DNA of 64,000 nucleotides, taken from positions 62,001-126,000 of the forward strand of contig JAFQGT010000006.1 of the NCBI GenBank assembly GCA_017415425.1, given 5' to 3'. Origin of the DNA: Oscillospiraceae bacterium (GTDB taxonomy: Bacteria > Bacillota > Clostridia > Oscillospirales > Oscillospiraceae). How positions within the stretch are numbered: position 1 is the first letter of the stretch; each line of letters starts with the position of its first letter. The position numbers and the translations under genes were made by a program. The notes under the pieces were generated by a model. It was not told the origin of the DNA and did not search any database. It saw only the letters and a program-made list of their open reading frames with translations. Shown here one piece after another: positions 63,642 through 64,000 of this stretch.

Positions 63642-64000
63642 TTAGCGGACGTATTCGATGACCACCCGGCGGTTGGGCTCAGTGCCCACAGAGTAGGTGG
63701 TGATCCGGTCGGTGTCCTGCAAAGTAGCGTGGATTACGTGGCGCTCGTAAGCATTCATAGGCTCCAGAGTGGTGCGGCGGTGCGCCTTCAGCACCTGCTG
63801 TGCCTTCTTGTGAGCGTAGCGGCGGAGGGACTCCTCCCGCTTTTCCCGATAGCACTCGGCATCCACATTGATGCGGATGTGGCCGTCGATACCACGGTTG
63901 ATGGTGTAGTTACTCAAATGCTGCAGGGCATCCAGGGTGTCGCCTCTGCGGCCGATCAGGTAGCCCAGATCCTCACCCACCAGCTCTACGCGGTAGCTGT
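63642..64000 (-). CDS. jag: RNA-binding protein Jag (SpoIIIJ-associated), 5' end outside the window
   Basis: The last 119 codons: a KH domain (LVGEDLGYLIGRRGDTLDALQHLSNYTIN, with GRRG loop) and an R3H domain (LEPMNAYERHVIHATLQDTDRITTYSVG-type). Jag (KhpB) is an RNA-binding protein linked to cell division and elongation and lies next to yidC and rnpA in many genomes. The frame stays open to the right edge. Confidence 0.9.
   Translation of the reverse strand, partial: SYRVELVGEDLGYLIGRRGDTLDALQHLSNYTINRGIDGHIRINVDAECYREKREESLRRYAHKKAQQVLKAHRRTTLEPMNAYERHVIHATLQDTDRITTYSVGTEPNRRVVIEYVR

Overview
The window looks like a chromosomal segment of a GC-rich, spore-forming Clostridia (Oscillospirales/Ruminococcaceae-type gut Firmicute). 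Supporting signs are HrcA/CIRCE heat-shock control, a T-box before metG, an infC-rpmI-rplT attenuator, spore-associated genes (yabP-yabQ, ytvI, ricT/yaaT), many GTG and TTG starts with AGGAGG-type ribosome sites, and an ethanolamine microcompartment operon. No phage, IS element, CRISPR array or rRNA is seen. Both window edges cut genes: hflC on the left and jag on the right.

Layout. 1-4.8 kb: hflC, a DUF6054-like gene, CIRCE-controlled groES-groEL, then infC-rpmI-rplT behind a terminator/antiterminator leader, with infC apparently starting at AUA. 4.8-14.8 kb: nitroreductase-rluA-galK on plus; then on minus a zinc phospholipase C-like protein, a YerB-like lipoprotein, and secA-pgeF-peptide-binding lipoprotein. 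14.9-18.9 kb (minus): tatD, fchA, folD, then a clear ZTP (pfl) riboswitch whose terminator gates a DUF1576 membrane protein. 18.9-27.2 kb: sfp-type transferase, yabP-yabQ-divIC-yabR, an SDR, rpiB, a membrane protein, a PflA-like radical SAM protein, a small HTH/hypothetical pair between duplicated terminators, and T-box-metG.

27.2-37.9 kb (minus): a thirteen-gene ethanolamine operon (eutG-A-B-C-L-E-M-T-pduL-hyp-N-H), transcribed from eutG to eutH. Ethanolamine enters through EutH, is split by EutBC (reactivated by EutA, with cofactor from EutT), and acetaldehyde goes to acetyl-CoA (EutE) and acetyl phosphate (PduL) or ethanol (EutG) inside a shell of EutL, EutM and EutN. Two dispersed-repeat events mark it: an array of repeats between eutT and pduL, and a repeat copy that reads in frame through the 3' part of eutE. 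No EutVW regulator, EutS, EutP, EutQ or EutJ is present in the window.

38-64 kb: lspA-rluD-HAD hydrolase, three tRNAs, a CapA-like protein, gluQ, a nucleotidyltransferase, small Cys-rich proteins, ytvI, an ACT protein, a GH25 lysozyme, a lipoprotein preceded by a 30-residue leader-peptide attenuator (again between duplicated terminators), ricT-holB, an inorganic pyrophosphatase, asparaginase, hrcA-grpE-dnaK-dnaJ with CIRCE, a SPASM radical SAM protein, DUF3737, tspO, two tRNAs followed by a structured intergenic segment, a uracil/xanthine permease with an attenuator, and the 3' end of jag. A 149-bp, three-hairpin repeat occurs three times in the same orientation (29.6, 50.3 and 59.0 kb).
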